64,000 nucleotides of DNA, taken from Patiria pectinifera. Its lineage: Eukaryota > Echinodermata > Asteroidea > Valvatida > Asterinidae. Shown here piece after piece: positions 44,605 through 55,185 of this stretch (its first letter is position 1; each line of letters starts with the position of its first letter). The stretch spans positions 27,455,366-27,519,365 of the forward strand of contig CM057135.1 in assembly GCA_029964075.1 (NCBI GenBank). Reading direction: 5' to 3'. Below the pieces are notes generated by a model that saw only the letters and a list, made by a program, of their open reading frames with translations, searched no databases and was not told where the DNA came from. Position numbers and translations under genes: made by a program.

Positions 44605-47400
44605 AAGCGACTGTCTTTATTAAATCGTAAACACTTCCAAGTTCCGAGCATCACTGGTGCATTGCTGTTGACCTTTTATGAAATTGTTGAGTGTTGCAGA
44701 CAAATTTTGTTCTGCTTCAAATCTTGGTACGTTTTATCGTCGTTACTGCGTTCTGAAAGTTTTTTATTGAAAGAGTTAGGATATAGTTTGGACAAGATTT
44801 AATTCTGTCCGTTGTCATTTTGACGAGTATTGTATGTCAGTGATGGAGGTATGATGACTTGAACTTGAGCCAGAGTTCATTAACCCATGTGTGGAACTTC
44901 TTCAGAAATTAAGAAAAGACGATCCCCAAAATAACAGAAACGGCAGTGCAGTCTCGAACAGTAATCTAAAACTGAAAAAAGGTCATTTTAAAAAGGAAGA
45001 CAGCTGTGCTATCAAATGTAATCTTTGATCTGTGATTATATTTTGGGCTGTATTCAAGCAGTATTATGCAAATATCTGGTCTACACTGCAAGCTTTGTCT
45101 TAGGATTCTACTCCAAGGAGCAACTAAAATGTGTGGGTTTTTTTCAACCCAGCTTAAAAAATGTCATCCAAACAGTTTTTTTAACAAATACTTTTTTAAT
45201 GGCATTATCTTTTACATATTATGCATACAATATTTATCTGCAGAAATTTCATTCCTTTTCTTAATTCAAAACATCAACAAAGAGTGGTCGATGAAATTTG
45301 GCTCCAGTTCTATCTTTGTGCCCTCGTGAGGGCGCTGTTGCATTTCCCTGTGTTTGATCAGAGGATGGACTTTTGCAATGCAAGGACTCTGTTCATCGTT
45401 CCGATCAAAGGGCATTCATATTTAGATGTATATATATTCTATTAAAAAAATCAGAATCATTTAGTTATCATACGATGAGTGCAATCACTATTTATATGTC
45501 AAGCCAAAAAAACAGCCAAAGAGAGTTTTCAGGTTAAGTTTATCAGGAAAACATCCAGATTTTTCTTTTCTGGGTTTTTTTTTTCCTTTTTTCTCTCTTT
45601 TGTTTTTTAAATGGAAATGTGCAAATTGCAGTACACAACAGGGCCTGAATTCTTGGCTCTGCTAACCACAGAATTCCCACTTACGATCACAATATTGTGC
45701 TAACTGCGTAAGCAGAAAACTAATGTGCTAACCCTTCAAGCACAGAATACTTAGTTACTGGATGCGCAGAAGCCAACATTTCTCGCTAGCCGGTGAAATA
45801 TGCTTACCGTTAGCACAGAATTTTCTGCTGCAGTAAGCAAGGATTTTTCGCTTACGGTAAGTAGGCCAAGAAATTGGGCCCAGCTGTCTTACTTTGGTGT
45901 GAATTACATGTATGTCTGGACAGTTTGTGTGAGTTTGTCTGGGGTTTTTTTTTAAACTTGAGCCAGGCCAAGTTATTGAGATGATGGCATGATTTGTGAG
46001 TCGAATCACTTGAGCGGAACATGGGTGGGAATTACTGGGACAAAGTGTTACTATCCAATATGAAATGGTATATTACAGGCAGCACTTTGCCAGTTGTCAA
46101 GGAGGCCATCTTTGTTTTATGTCATGTGATGCTCATACCATTACAATAGATCATTTGCATGGCGGCCATCTTTGGGTTGTGTGCTTTTTTCCACAGAGAT
46201 ACATTGTTGCTGAATTTAAAAGGCAACAGATTGAACAGATCCCTCAAATATGGTCGCCAAATGGAAAAGGTCTATCGGGCCCCGTTTGTACCCACTGATA
46301 TTTGTTAAAGAAATCTGTGGGCTCTTCCACAGAAAAATGTGTATTCGTAATCAAATTCAAAACCTAAGCTGTACACCTGAAGTGCTGAATGAAATAAGGA
46401 AATGAACTGCCAACATTCTGCAAAATTACAATAGTGGTTTTAACATGTACAACCCGTCCTGGCCTTTTTTGAGATGGGGTCCAGAAGTAGGCTTGTGTCT
46501 AAAATAGTCTGGTGCATACATGACAGTGTATGCATTAGATTGGTATGGTCATAGGGAACTATGCCAAGATGGCTGCATTCTGATAAGACTGCCTGGGAGC
46601 TAAAAAGAAAATTGCCACAGCATATATAGAGCTCATTTCAACTTTTGTTTGGGATACAAATGGTTCAGAAAACAGCTTTGGGTGTTTTTTTTATCAACTT
46701 TGCTTTTAAACTTTTCATTCTGTTCCTTGCTTTTTAAATTGTGGATAAGAGTGTTGCTTTTTTTTCAGAAGTGAAATAGTACTATTTTTAGCTGAAATGA
46801 ACGTCCTTTGTGGCTTTTGTGTGAAATGTTTTAAAAATTCTAAATAGTTGAGCATCAAAATAGAATCTGGGTAGACTGAATGTTTGGACAATTTAGGGGT
46901 CGGGTTTCAAGTTTTCAGATTTGATTTTGCAACATCTCTGCAACTTCTTTTGGCATCATCAATATAAATGTACAAGGCTGTGAAGTGAGTGTTGAAAAAA
47001 ACATGTAGGCTGGTGACAGTAACCATTGACTGAGTGTTTAGTATTGTCTTGCCATTGGGAACCGGACCCAAAATGGCCGCAGTGTGACAAAAAGATATGG
47101 GCCTACATCCATGGGGTGCCTAATAAAGTTATGTTGCTTAGGAAATTTACGTGCTGAGCAAAAAGTAAACAAGGAACTGATCATAAGCAATTTCACACTA
47201 CATTTTGGCTAGTAATCTGGGTTTTGGGTTATTTTTTTTTATTTTTTGCTTGGCAAGTAATTTCCTCTGTTCAAATTGTACTTTGAAGCTTTTATAAAAA
47301 GGACCCTTGTAGAGCCAGTCTTTATTAAAAAAAAAAGTAAGGTTGGGTGGGATAACTTGGGAATAATAAAGTTTCTTGATTTAAAAATAGGCAGCCAGAT
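44605..47400 (+). other. Probable KIDINS220 3' UTR and flank
   Basis: AT-rich sequence after the stop codon with no supported coding exon. AATAAA is present at 47122-47127 and 47365-47370, the first good poly(A) signals after the stop, so the UTR may be about 2.5-2.8 kb. A GGGCCC-ended MITE (45641-45881) lies inside. The true 3' end cannot be fixed from sequence. Confidence 0.35.
45641..45881. mobile_element. GGGCCC MITE, copy 2
   Basis: Ends aaattgggccc; contains many gcttac/gtaagc pairs and ctgctaac. In the probable KIDINS220 3' UTR. Confidence 0.6.
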
Positions 47401-47409
47401 TTAAGGTTA

Positions 47410-47785
47410 TAGACTCCATGCTCAAGAACTCACTCAATTGGTTACCAAGGGAGACTTGGGGGTGAACACAGGGGGAGACATTTGAATTCCTGCCGATGCG
47501 CTTGACGCTCACATAAAGGGGCTACAAGTTTTTGCACATTCAGACGCATGTGGTCGTGTTTTACATAACTCTCGAGGACAAGGCATTGTCTTTCCCTTTG
47601 TCCTTATAATATAACACTCTCCCATAGACTAAGCACACAAACTCACGATCGAGGACCGTTTTCAACAAAAGATGAACTCTCGAGGACAACAAAGAATCTG
47701 TTGTTCTCCCGTTGTGTGTCTGTCTTTGGGGGGTTTGTTATACAAGTACAAACTAGTGCCCCTCCCACGGGGCTCTCAAAAGTGG
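47410..47785 (-). repeat. Composite dispersed repeat, copy 2
   Basis: Reverse complement reads gagagccccgtgggaggggc, then gaatgtgcaaaaacttgtag and gtgagcgtcaagcgc, in the order of 24230-24700. Confidence 0.5.
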
Positions 47786-48734
47786 CTGAAAAGCGCCCTC
47801 TAGTTCATGCATTGAGTCCATTAAAATACAGTTGTGTCCAGAAGAATTTTTGAAATGGTCCTCACCGTTATGTATGTTTACATATATGCATGTCTTGCCC
47901 CATATATCCCACCTTTCATCACAGATGCTATAATTATACGACAGAAAAATCATGTCCAAATATGTTTTAAAAGGATAAGCTACAAAGCAGCTTAGAGCGA
48001 CGTCTTTGCGATCTAGTGGCTTGTTTTTAAAAAAAAAAAATCCAATCATGGGATTGGCTAGTCATTTGCACAGGTCAAAGTTCAAGCTCAAATTTTAAAG
48101 GTCAAAGTTTGGGTTCGGTTATATCAGTATTGTGGAGTCGTATGATTTTATCACCTCGTGAAACGTTTCATTTTTTAAGTTTCCTACTTTGCCCATTATT
48201 TATTTTGAAACGACATTCTGAATGATTTTTAGTACTAATACTATTTGAAGACATTTATGGACGTGGAAATGATTGTCCATAAGCAGAAATCTATGTTTAC
48301 ATTTTCAAGAAAAAAAAATATGTATATCAATAATGAAGTGATGTTTTATACCGATTGTTAAAAAATAAGAAAATTTTGAGAGAAAAAAAACCAAATGCAT
48401 TGTCAAACATTTCATGAACTTAAAATGTTACAATGCGCATTGTATGCAAATCAACCTTTTGATCAGAAAAGAAATTCTGAAGACTTTACTTGGGTTATTT
48501 CATTAAAATATCCAGTTTGTTTCAGGGCACATTTTCCTTTCTAAACAATGCTATTACGCAGAAGAAAACTGAAGGTTCTTTCTATTCTTACAGTTTTATT
48601 TTGTATAAATGTTTTGACTTTGAGAGATTGGCATATGTTTGACAACTTAAACAAATTGAGGAAAAGGTAAAGATGTTGATGGAACCTGAGTGGAGTATAT
48701 AGATGTAAACAGAAACACGAGATGAAAACTTTTT

Positions 48735-48760
48735 ACAAACAAACAAACAAACAAACAAAG
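48735..48760. repeat. (CAAA)n microsatellite
   Basis: Six consecutive CAAA units on the + strand. Confidence 0.8.
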
Positions 48761-49854
48761 AAAGAACAGCCCAATAAACAAACATTTTCTTCAAGATGAC
48801 AATGATTGCACAAGTTTTATTAAAGACGGAAATGTCATCAGTTTTGTCAATTGGAAGTGATGACATCCTGCTGCTGTTTCCAGCATTAGCAGTTTAAAAC
48901 TTGAAGACAAGTCTTTCCCCAGTACGAGTTGCAAGTTTCCCACTTATCTTTGAGTTCCTGCAAGTTCCATGTTTCACCAATAATAGACTGATTTATCAGG
49001 TCCTGACCCTTGCACAGGTGGGGAAGCAGCACGTGAACCTTTCCTGTGTCACACTGTATGTTGCAGCCGCTCGCATCATACGCGCATGTCAGACTTTGGT
49101 ACACGCATATCCGACATAAATCGTGGCTGTGATTGGTCGCGGGACTTAACCCGAACCCCTAGGCTGATTTACTAGGAACCTTCCTCATCCTTGCAAATTC
49201 CAACACCTTACAGTAAACTGTACACATAAACAGTTGGACTCTGTTTATTTGTGGTGTGCCTGACCCCATGTAAAGCATAATCAGTTTACTAGTGCAGTAC
49301 TCACTCCAACAAATTCCAACAAACCCTGGTGTTGGAGTTTGACTGGATGGGGATTGTAAGGGTTAATAGATCAGCCTATTGAAGGCATTGAAAGAGTCTG
49401 TTCTGAGATTACGCCATTTCAGGTAACTAATGAAAACCGAAGTTCTTCAAGAACTTGCGGCCACTTCAAACGACCATATCATGGATGTACATATACTTTT
49501 TGCTGCATTGACTTGTTGGATGTTGAATATTGCATAATTTGAAAAGTAAACCAGATATAGTTGATTGTAATACCGAGATTCCGCCATTTTTTGTGTTGGC
49601 AGTGCTGGAAATTGTCAAAAAGTTTTGATGGGTCTTTCAGATTCAAAAACCGCTTTCATGCGAAAAAAAGAAAACAATCATATATTCTGTAGTTTTAAAA
49701 ACTCATGATGTTGATGTTTTGTGCATTATTACAATTGGAGATAACGATGTTTAGCAATATATTTGTTTGGAATTAATAATAAGACAATAAAAACAAATGA
49801 CCTAAATTTGTATTTAACCCAGCAGAGTGTTTGCCTACTGAATTTCTGGTTTGT

Positions 49855-50376
49855 TTAAAGGGAAAATACAACATTTGCAAACATCAAAAAATAAAACTAC
49901 CAAATCGTTTTGAAATACCTTGCTGGACTGTTAGTGAATGACAGTGTAAAGCATCCTGTAAAATCATGGCACCTGGTATACTGTCATTTTCAAGAAAAGT
50001 GGTATTTTTGTATCAATTTCCAACGCTGATCGGCCGATCAGCGTTGGAAAAAACTGGGTTTTTTTTCAAATACTGGCCCCAGTTGACCATCGCACTTGTT
50101 TGCAATCGATTACACACCTATGAACGGGTACAAGCCAGCTAGACTGGTTCCCTGGCCTTACAATTCCCCAATGTATGTAAACTGCTCTGTTTCTTCTTAA
50201 ATGGAGTCAGGGAACCAGACTACAGGAAAACATTTTTTTTCTTGGGTTTTATAGCATTTTCGAACCCAAAACCTCAAAAAAGTCAGTGTAACTATATTTG
50301 CTATGTATTTCCAACCCCCCAATTCCATCCATTTCTGAAAATTACAGCAAAAGCAAATGATGTATATTCCCGTTAA
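49855..50376 (+). mobile_element. 522-bp TTAA-flanked MITE, copy 4
   Basis: TTAA at both edges. The centre (50017-50050) is a perfect 34-bp palindrome built on gctgatcggccgatcagc. Lies in the intergenic region, next to a SINE. Confidence 0.8.
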
Positions 50377-50720
50377 TAATAATAATAACCGGCTCTGACA
50401 TTTTTATTACCCTGATCATTAGGCCAATTAAACATTCCAAATACCATCTCAGCTCCCAGGGGAGTATACAGCTCGATGCAGCCTGTTACGCACAAGGCAG
50501 CTAATTCAATCACAGTAACTATCTCTGCCCTCACATGTACCCATCTACTCCTGGGTGGAGAGAGGCAACGAGTGACAAAGTGCCTTGCCCAAGGGCACAC
50601 GCACCATGACCCCAGGCTGGACTCGAACCCACAACCTGCAGCTTTACCTGCAGACCATGGATCCAATGCCCTCAACCACAAGGCCACAGCACTCCGTTTG
50701 ATGTGCGATACTGAAAAATT
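50377..50720 (-). mobile_element. tRNA-derived SINE type A, near full length
   Basis: On the - strand: gccttgtggttgagggcatt, B box gggttcgagtccagcctg, cccttgggcaaggcactttg, ggagtagatgggtacatgtg, and an (ATT)n tail ending at about 50377. Confidence 0.8.
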
Positions 50721-51879
50721 CTTTATATGGGCCAAATGTTTTAGAAATTTCGTTTTAGAGCACGTCAAAATCTTAATCTGGAGGTGTGGAAAACATCGTA
50801 TTAAGTTTCACCGCATTAAAAAAAAAAACTCGCACAGACATTTTATCTCAAATGTTTTACTTTAATTGTGACATAAGCATATGTTTACATTTTGCATGTC
50901 CTGTTTGTAAATTAAGTGCATTTTATTTTTTAAATCAGGCAAGGTGTATTTTCTGGAATAAACATGAATATACATCAACTGAAAATTACATTCCAATCAA
51001 TATTTAATACATGTTATAAAAATAATCTAAATTGTGAAATTTATACAGCAATATATACAGACTGATATCTACACTTTCCATTGAAGGATTTAATCTACAC
51101 ATACAATTTTTTTTTCCAATTATTTTTTTTCCTTTTCTTTTTAGAAATAATACAAAAAAAATTATGAACATTGAAATTGGCAAAACTTAAATCAATTTGT
51201 TTTCAACAAAGCATCTCAATACAAATACACATGTATGCATCAACTGTATGTTATATAACTTTTTAGGCAATTAAGCTAGGAATTGTTCAGAATGCATACT
51301 GTACATTTCATACTAAAAGAAACCTTCAAATTATCAAGGGTAATGAAACTTAAAATAATATTTATTCTTTGCACAATGCACATCCTGTGCAGTTGCTGCA
51401 CGAGGGCGCTATTTAAGCACTGTTGCTAGGTAGGTTGGGGTGCATGCTGCAAGAGGACTTGCAAAGAGATGTTTGCAGGTAAGTTTCAAAGTTCTTTCTT
51501 TGCAAGCTCAAAACTTTAATTACTAAGTACAAATTTGTTTATATACATTCATTGCCATTGCTACACTGAAATATTTTTTTTTAATTTTGATGCATTTTCA
51601 GCCTCTTTTTTTTGGGGGTGGGATGGGGTTTCAAAAAGTAGCAAAGTCAGGTGAGGGCCATAGTTGACCATAGTTTGACTAACTTCACTCGAACGATGAA
51701 TGGTTGGACTTCTCTAATCAACTATGTGGAACCGGACCACGGGGCATGGTTGCATCGCTGGTTACCAATAGCTGTGGGCATTATAAAGCACAATGGGGAG
51801 TCAGGACCAAGACGTTTCTAGATGACGTTTGGCCCATTGTTTGACAAGAGGCACACGCATGTTGCTATGATGACTGCGC

Positions 51880-51988
51880 AAGCCCCATAAATGTGGCCAA
51901 TTTACTGGACTACATTTTTGGGTACATGTTCCAAGTGTGGCCTTTATTTACGGAGGTAGTCAAGTAAATTGGCCACATTTATGGGGTT
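51880..51988. mobile_element. Short foldback element, AGCCCCATAAATG ends
   Basis: agccccataaatgtggccaa at the left, inverted at the right (ttggccacatttatgggg). Imperfect 10-bp flanks atgactgcgc and atgagtgggc could be a target duplication. Confidence 0.65.
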
Positions 51989-52193
51989 ATGAGTGGGCAT
52001 GTGAATCAACCACTAGTTGACGAATGGTCCTCACCCGAACTTGCTCAGTTCACTGCTTTGGCAAAGTTAGTATATTCACAAAAATCCCTATTAAGCCTAG
52101 GTCTGGAAAAAAGGACGACGTAACTGTAAACAAAATTTACATGCAGTATATGGCTGTTCAATAATTCCTCAAATTCATAGTTATCCTTGACCT

Positions 52194-52660
52194 AGCCCCA
52201 TAAATGTGGCCAATTTACTGGACTACCTCCGTAAACATAGGCCACACGGCCACATGTACAAAAACATGTTGAACTTTGTCAAATTTTGATTTTCACATTT
52301 AGGCTTAGTTTGTAGGGTTTTTTTTGCTTTAGAAGCATACTCACCCTCTTTATATGCTAATCAGAAAGTGCTGCCTTTTTCAGATGTCTAATTTTTGTGA
52401 AATTTCATGTTGAAATTTTGATACGCAAACGTGTGCAAATGAATCTGGAAATTTCACGAAAAATAGACATCTGAAAAAGGCAGCACTTTCTGATTAGCCT
52501 ATAAAGAGGGTGAGTATGCTTCTAAAGCAAAAAAAAAACTACAAACTAAGCCTAAATGTGAAAATCAAAATTTGACAAAGTTCAACATGTTTTTGTACAT
52601 GTGGAAGTGTGGCCTATGTTTACGGAGGTAGTCCAGTAAATTGGCCACATTTATGGGGCT
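52194..52660. mobile_element. 467-bp foldback element, AGCCCCATAAATG ends
   Basis: Arms of about 215 bp are near perfect from agccccataaatgtggccaa inward. The same 20-bp terminus as 51880-51988. A direct repeat atccttgacc flanks it (52183-52192 and 52661-52670). Confidence 0.85.
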
Positions 52661-52853
52661 ATCCTTGACCCAAATTACATTTTCAAAGGCAAGTTTCAAA
52701 TATTACTCCATTTGCCACAAATTCCTACTTAATGTTGCAAATTAACGTTAAACTTTCAACAAAACAAATGGATGCTAATAAAACCTCATAACAATGAACA
52801 AGCAATGCACATCAACTAAAGGGCTGAATGAAAAAAAAATGGTGTTTACGGTA

Positions 52854-53223
52854 AGGCCAAAAAAAAATATATTCGGTCTCTGGTCAGACCGAAGTTCCAG
52901 AATTGACGCGGCCATGCGGCTTTTCTTTTTTTTTTCTTCTTCAAGCTTGGATTGTACAGACAAGGTGGGTACTATTTTGCTTTTTTGGTGTCCTCATGTA
53001 CATTGGTGTCCTCCATAATTTGCCTTGGTGCTTTCGATCATTTGCCTTGGTGCAATTTCCCATTCCTTGGTGCTCTTTGGTAAAAAAAATTGAGGAGGTG
53101 CAGAAATAGAGGGCGCTGTTGGAGCTACCGCGGAACATTTTTGAAGAAAAAAAAGATCGACGCGCATGATTAAAATCGACGCGCGCGCTGACCAGAGACC
53201 GACTTATTTTTTTGGGGGGGCCT
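52854..53223. mobile_element. GGCC-poly(A) inverted-repeat element, copy 2
   Basis: Starts AGGCC plus an A run and CGGTCTCTGGTCAG; ends CTGACCAGAGACCG, a T/G run and GGCCT. Same layout as 6533-6887 and rich in GACGCG near the inner ends. Confidence 0.6.
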
Positions 53224-53805
53224 CACCTGATGTACCTGGATTTTTTGTGGCTAAAATGTTAAGGTCGTTACTGCAAACACACAATTCTTTTTCTCTGTCT
53301 GATCAAAACAAGTAAATTCAATCAATGTAAACAACTTTGCAAATCTGAGCATTAAAATGCAGACAAATTTTGAGGCAATACACACACATATTAGCACTGT
53401 ACTTCTCATCCGTTCATCAAGCTGCAAATAAATATTCTCACTAAGTTCCGTTTAAAAAAAAAACAGATTTGAGTACAAAATGCACAGTATAAACAAATGC
53501 ATAATACATTGAATTTTCTGTATTATAAAACGGTTTGCACAAAAGCCTTGCCTATTTTTGGAAGGATCAACAAATCTTAGAAATGATAATACTGTTCACA
53601 TTTTTTTTTTTTCAATGTCATATATAAGATTTATTAGTTTGCCCATCGGCAAAAGTTCCCAAATGGGAAAGCAAGGTTTTGCGGGCTGTTCCTAATTGGG
53701 CGAGGGTTTCCAAATGGGCCATCGCACAAAACGTAGGTTCCCAAGTGTCACATTTTTTTCCTGTCCACTTCCTGTAACCGTGGTAACTTAAAACAATGTT
53801 TATTT

Positions 53806-54450
53806 TTTGGGTACGTAGTTTGCCATTAATAATCACTTTTGGAGGATTTCTGCATTAAGTCTTTCAGTGCCCGCGAAATTTGAAAAGTTTAACCCTAAAG
53901 TGCCCAACTTTGAGAGTTTTTGTTAATTGTTCGAAATTCTGTAAAAAAAAAAAAGTAAATAAGTTTTACTCACAAAATTTGTTGTTGTTGCTCTCTGGTA
54001 TATCCTTGATATATTGGAAGGTCAAAAGTAGTCACAAACATAGTGATACACCCTGAAACACTGGCCTGAACACAGGGGAATTCCGCACGTTTTGCAGAAA
54101 ATACGAGATTAAGTGCTGAGCCCTCTCGCAAGAACTCGAATGAAAAAATAAATACAGGTCGTACATGCATGAAAATGGTACCATTAGAAAGAGCGAGAGC
54201 GCCCCCTTTTGATAACATATTTACTCTACCTCGTACATGTACGAGGATTGGCAATTTTAAGTACGAACATTTACGAACATTACCTCGTACATGTACGAGG
54301 TTGGCGCTTTTGTACTAACAAATATACCTCGTACATGTATGAGTTTGGCACTGAAAGAGTTAAGGGGTGCATCAGAATTAGGAAATCATAGATGTCAGAT
54401 GTAACAGGGACAGGAAAAAAACAGTAGACCCCAAATTAATAGAATGACCC
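53806..54450 (+). repeat. Dispersed repeat split by a MITE
   Basis: 53806-53854 and 54364-54450 together correspond to the continuous repeat at 24062-24195. Confidence 0.65.
53855..54363. mobile_element. MITE with TTAA duplication and CTTTCAGTGCC ends
   Basis: TTAA at 53855-53858 and 54360-54363. Termini TCTTTCAGTGCC and GGCACTGAAAGA. About 505 bp inserted in the repeat 53806-54450. It contains three copies of a cctcgtacatgtacgagg palindrome (54229, 54283, 54327; the last has two changes). Confidence 0.85.
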
Positions 54451-54597
54451 GAATAGAACACCAATATGTTTAGTACAATATGTCCAAAATGGCTACTTAG
54501 TCTGTGGCTGTGGATATACACTGTAGTGAGTAGTGGTCGAAGCCACAGCCGCAAACAGCAAATTTGGACACGGCTAAACATTCCAAACATTTAAAAT

Positions 54598-54849
54598 TTG
54601 ACATTCTGCTGCTTAACAGCCGATTTTGTGCTGACTGAGCCTCTATTTCATAGAGACCATTAAGCAGTAAGCACAGCAAAAGCACGCTTAACCACAGAGG
54701 AAAAAGTTGCTTAAATCAGAAATCTGCGTGCGCGCTCAACCGTTAGCACATCCACGCCATGAAATAGTGCTTAAGCAACATCATGATTTTCTGCCATAGT
54801 AAGCACAACTTTTATTCCAACTGTTAAGCAGTGCTGTGAAATTGGGCCA
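54598..54849. mobile_element. GGGCCC MITE, copy 3
   Basis: ctgctgcttaacagccg at the left and ctgtgaaattgggcc at the right, with gaaatagtgcttaagca inside. Sits about 140 bp past the MOSPD2 stop. Confidence 0.65.
54811..54816 (-). promoter_or_regulatory. Candidate poly(A) signal for MOSPD2
   Basis: AATAAA on the - strand, about 170 nt past the stop codon. It lies inside a GGGCCC-type MITE copy (54598-54849), so the element may have supplied the signal. Other AATAAA sites are at 53799-53804 and 53630-53635. Confidence 0.3.
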
Positions 54850-54987
54850 ATTTAGTTCAGCCTCAAATTATTTCATATATTCACAGCTTTCATAGATTCA
54901 CCCAAATCAATGCAGAAAGTTGATCCATTACTGTTCTAGCAAATGTCCAATTACAAAAGAAAAATTCCACTAAGTAGGCAAACAATC

Positions 54988-55185
54988 TCAGTCTCTCACC
55001 GCCGGGCAGTAATCTCCTTGGTCCTTAGTGTAGGGCATCGCCGGCTGCTCAACACTGTCGCTAGTGCTGAAGAGAAAGTAGTACATGGCAAGGCACAGTA
55101 GGAGCACCAGTTGGATGAGCACCAGTCGTAGCAGTTTGGTTGTGTGGTCTGTGATCGTGGAGACTTGCTGCGTCAAGCTGTCAAC
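54988..55185 (-). CDS. MOSPD2: MOSPD2 terminal exon: membrane anchor and tail
   Basis: The exon is 198 nt after a ctctatag acceptor and ends with TGA. It encodes VDSLTQQVSTITDHTTK, a hydrophobic helix LLRLVLIQLVLLLCLAMYYF and about 25 tail residues ending DYCPAVRD. Human MOSPD2 stops almost directly after its helix, so this tail is longer than usual. Confidence 0.93.
   Translation of the reverse strand, partial: VDSLTQQVSTITDHTTKLLRLVLIQLVLLLCLAMYYFLFSTSDSVEQPAMPYTKDQGDYCPAVRD

Larger units (their letters stand above)
47401..51640. other. Intergenic region, left part
   Basis: Holds a composite repeat (47410-47785), a (CAAA)n microsatellite (48735-48760), a TTAA MITE and a SINE. No gene. Confidence 0.5.
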
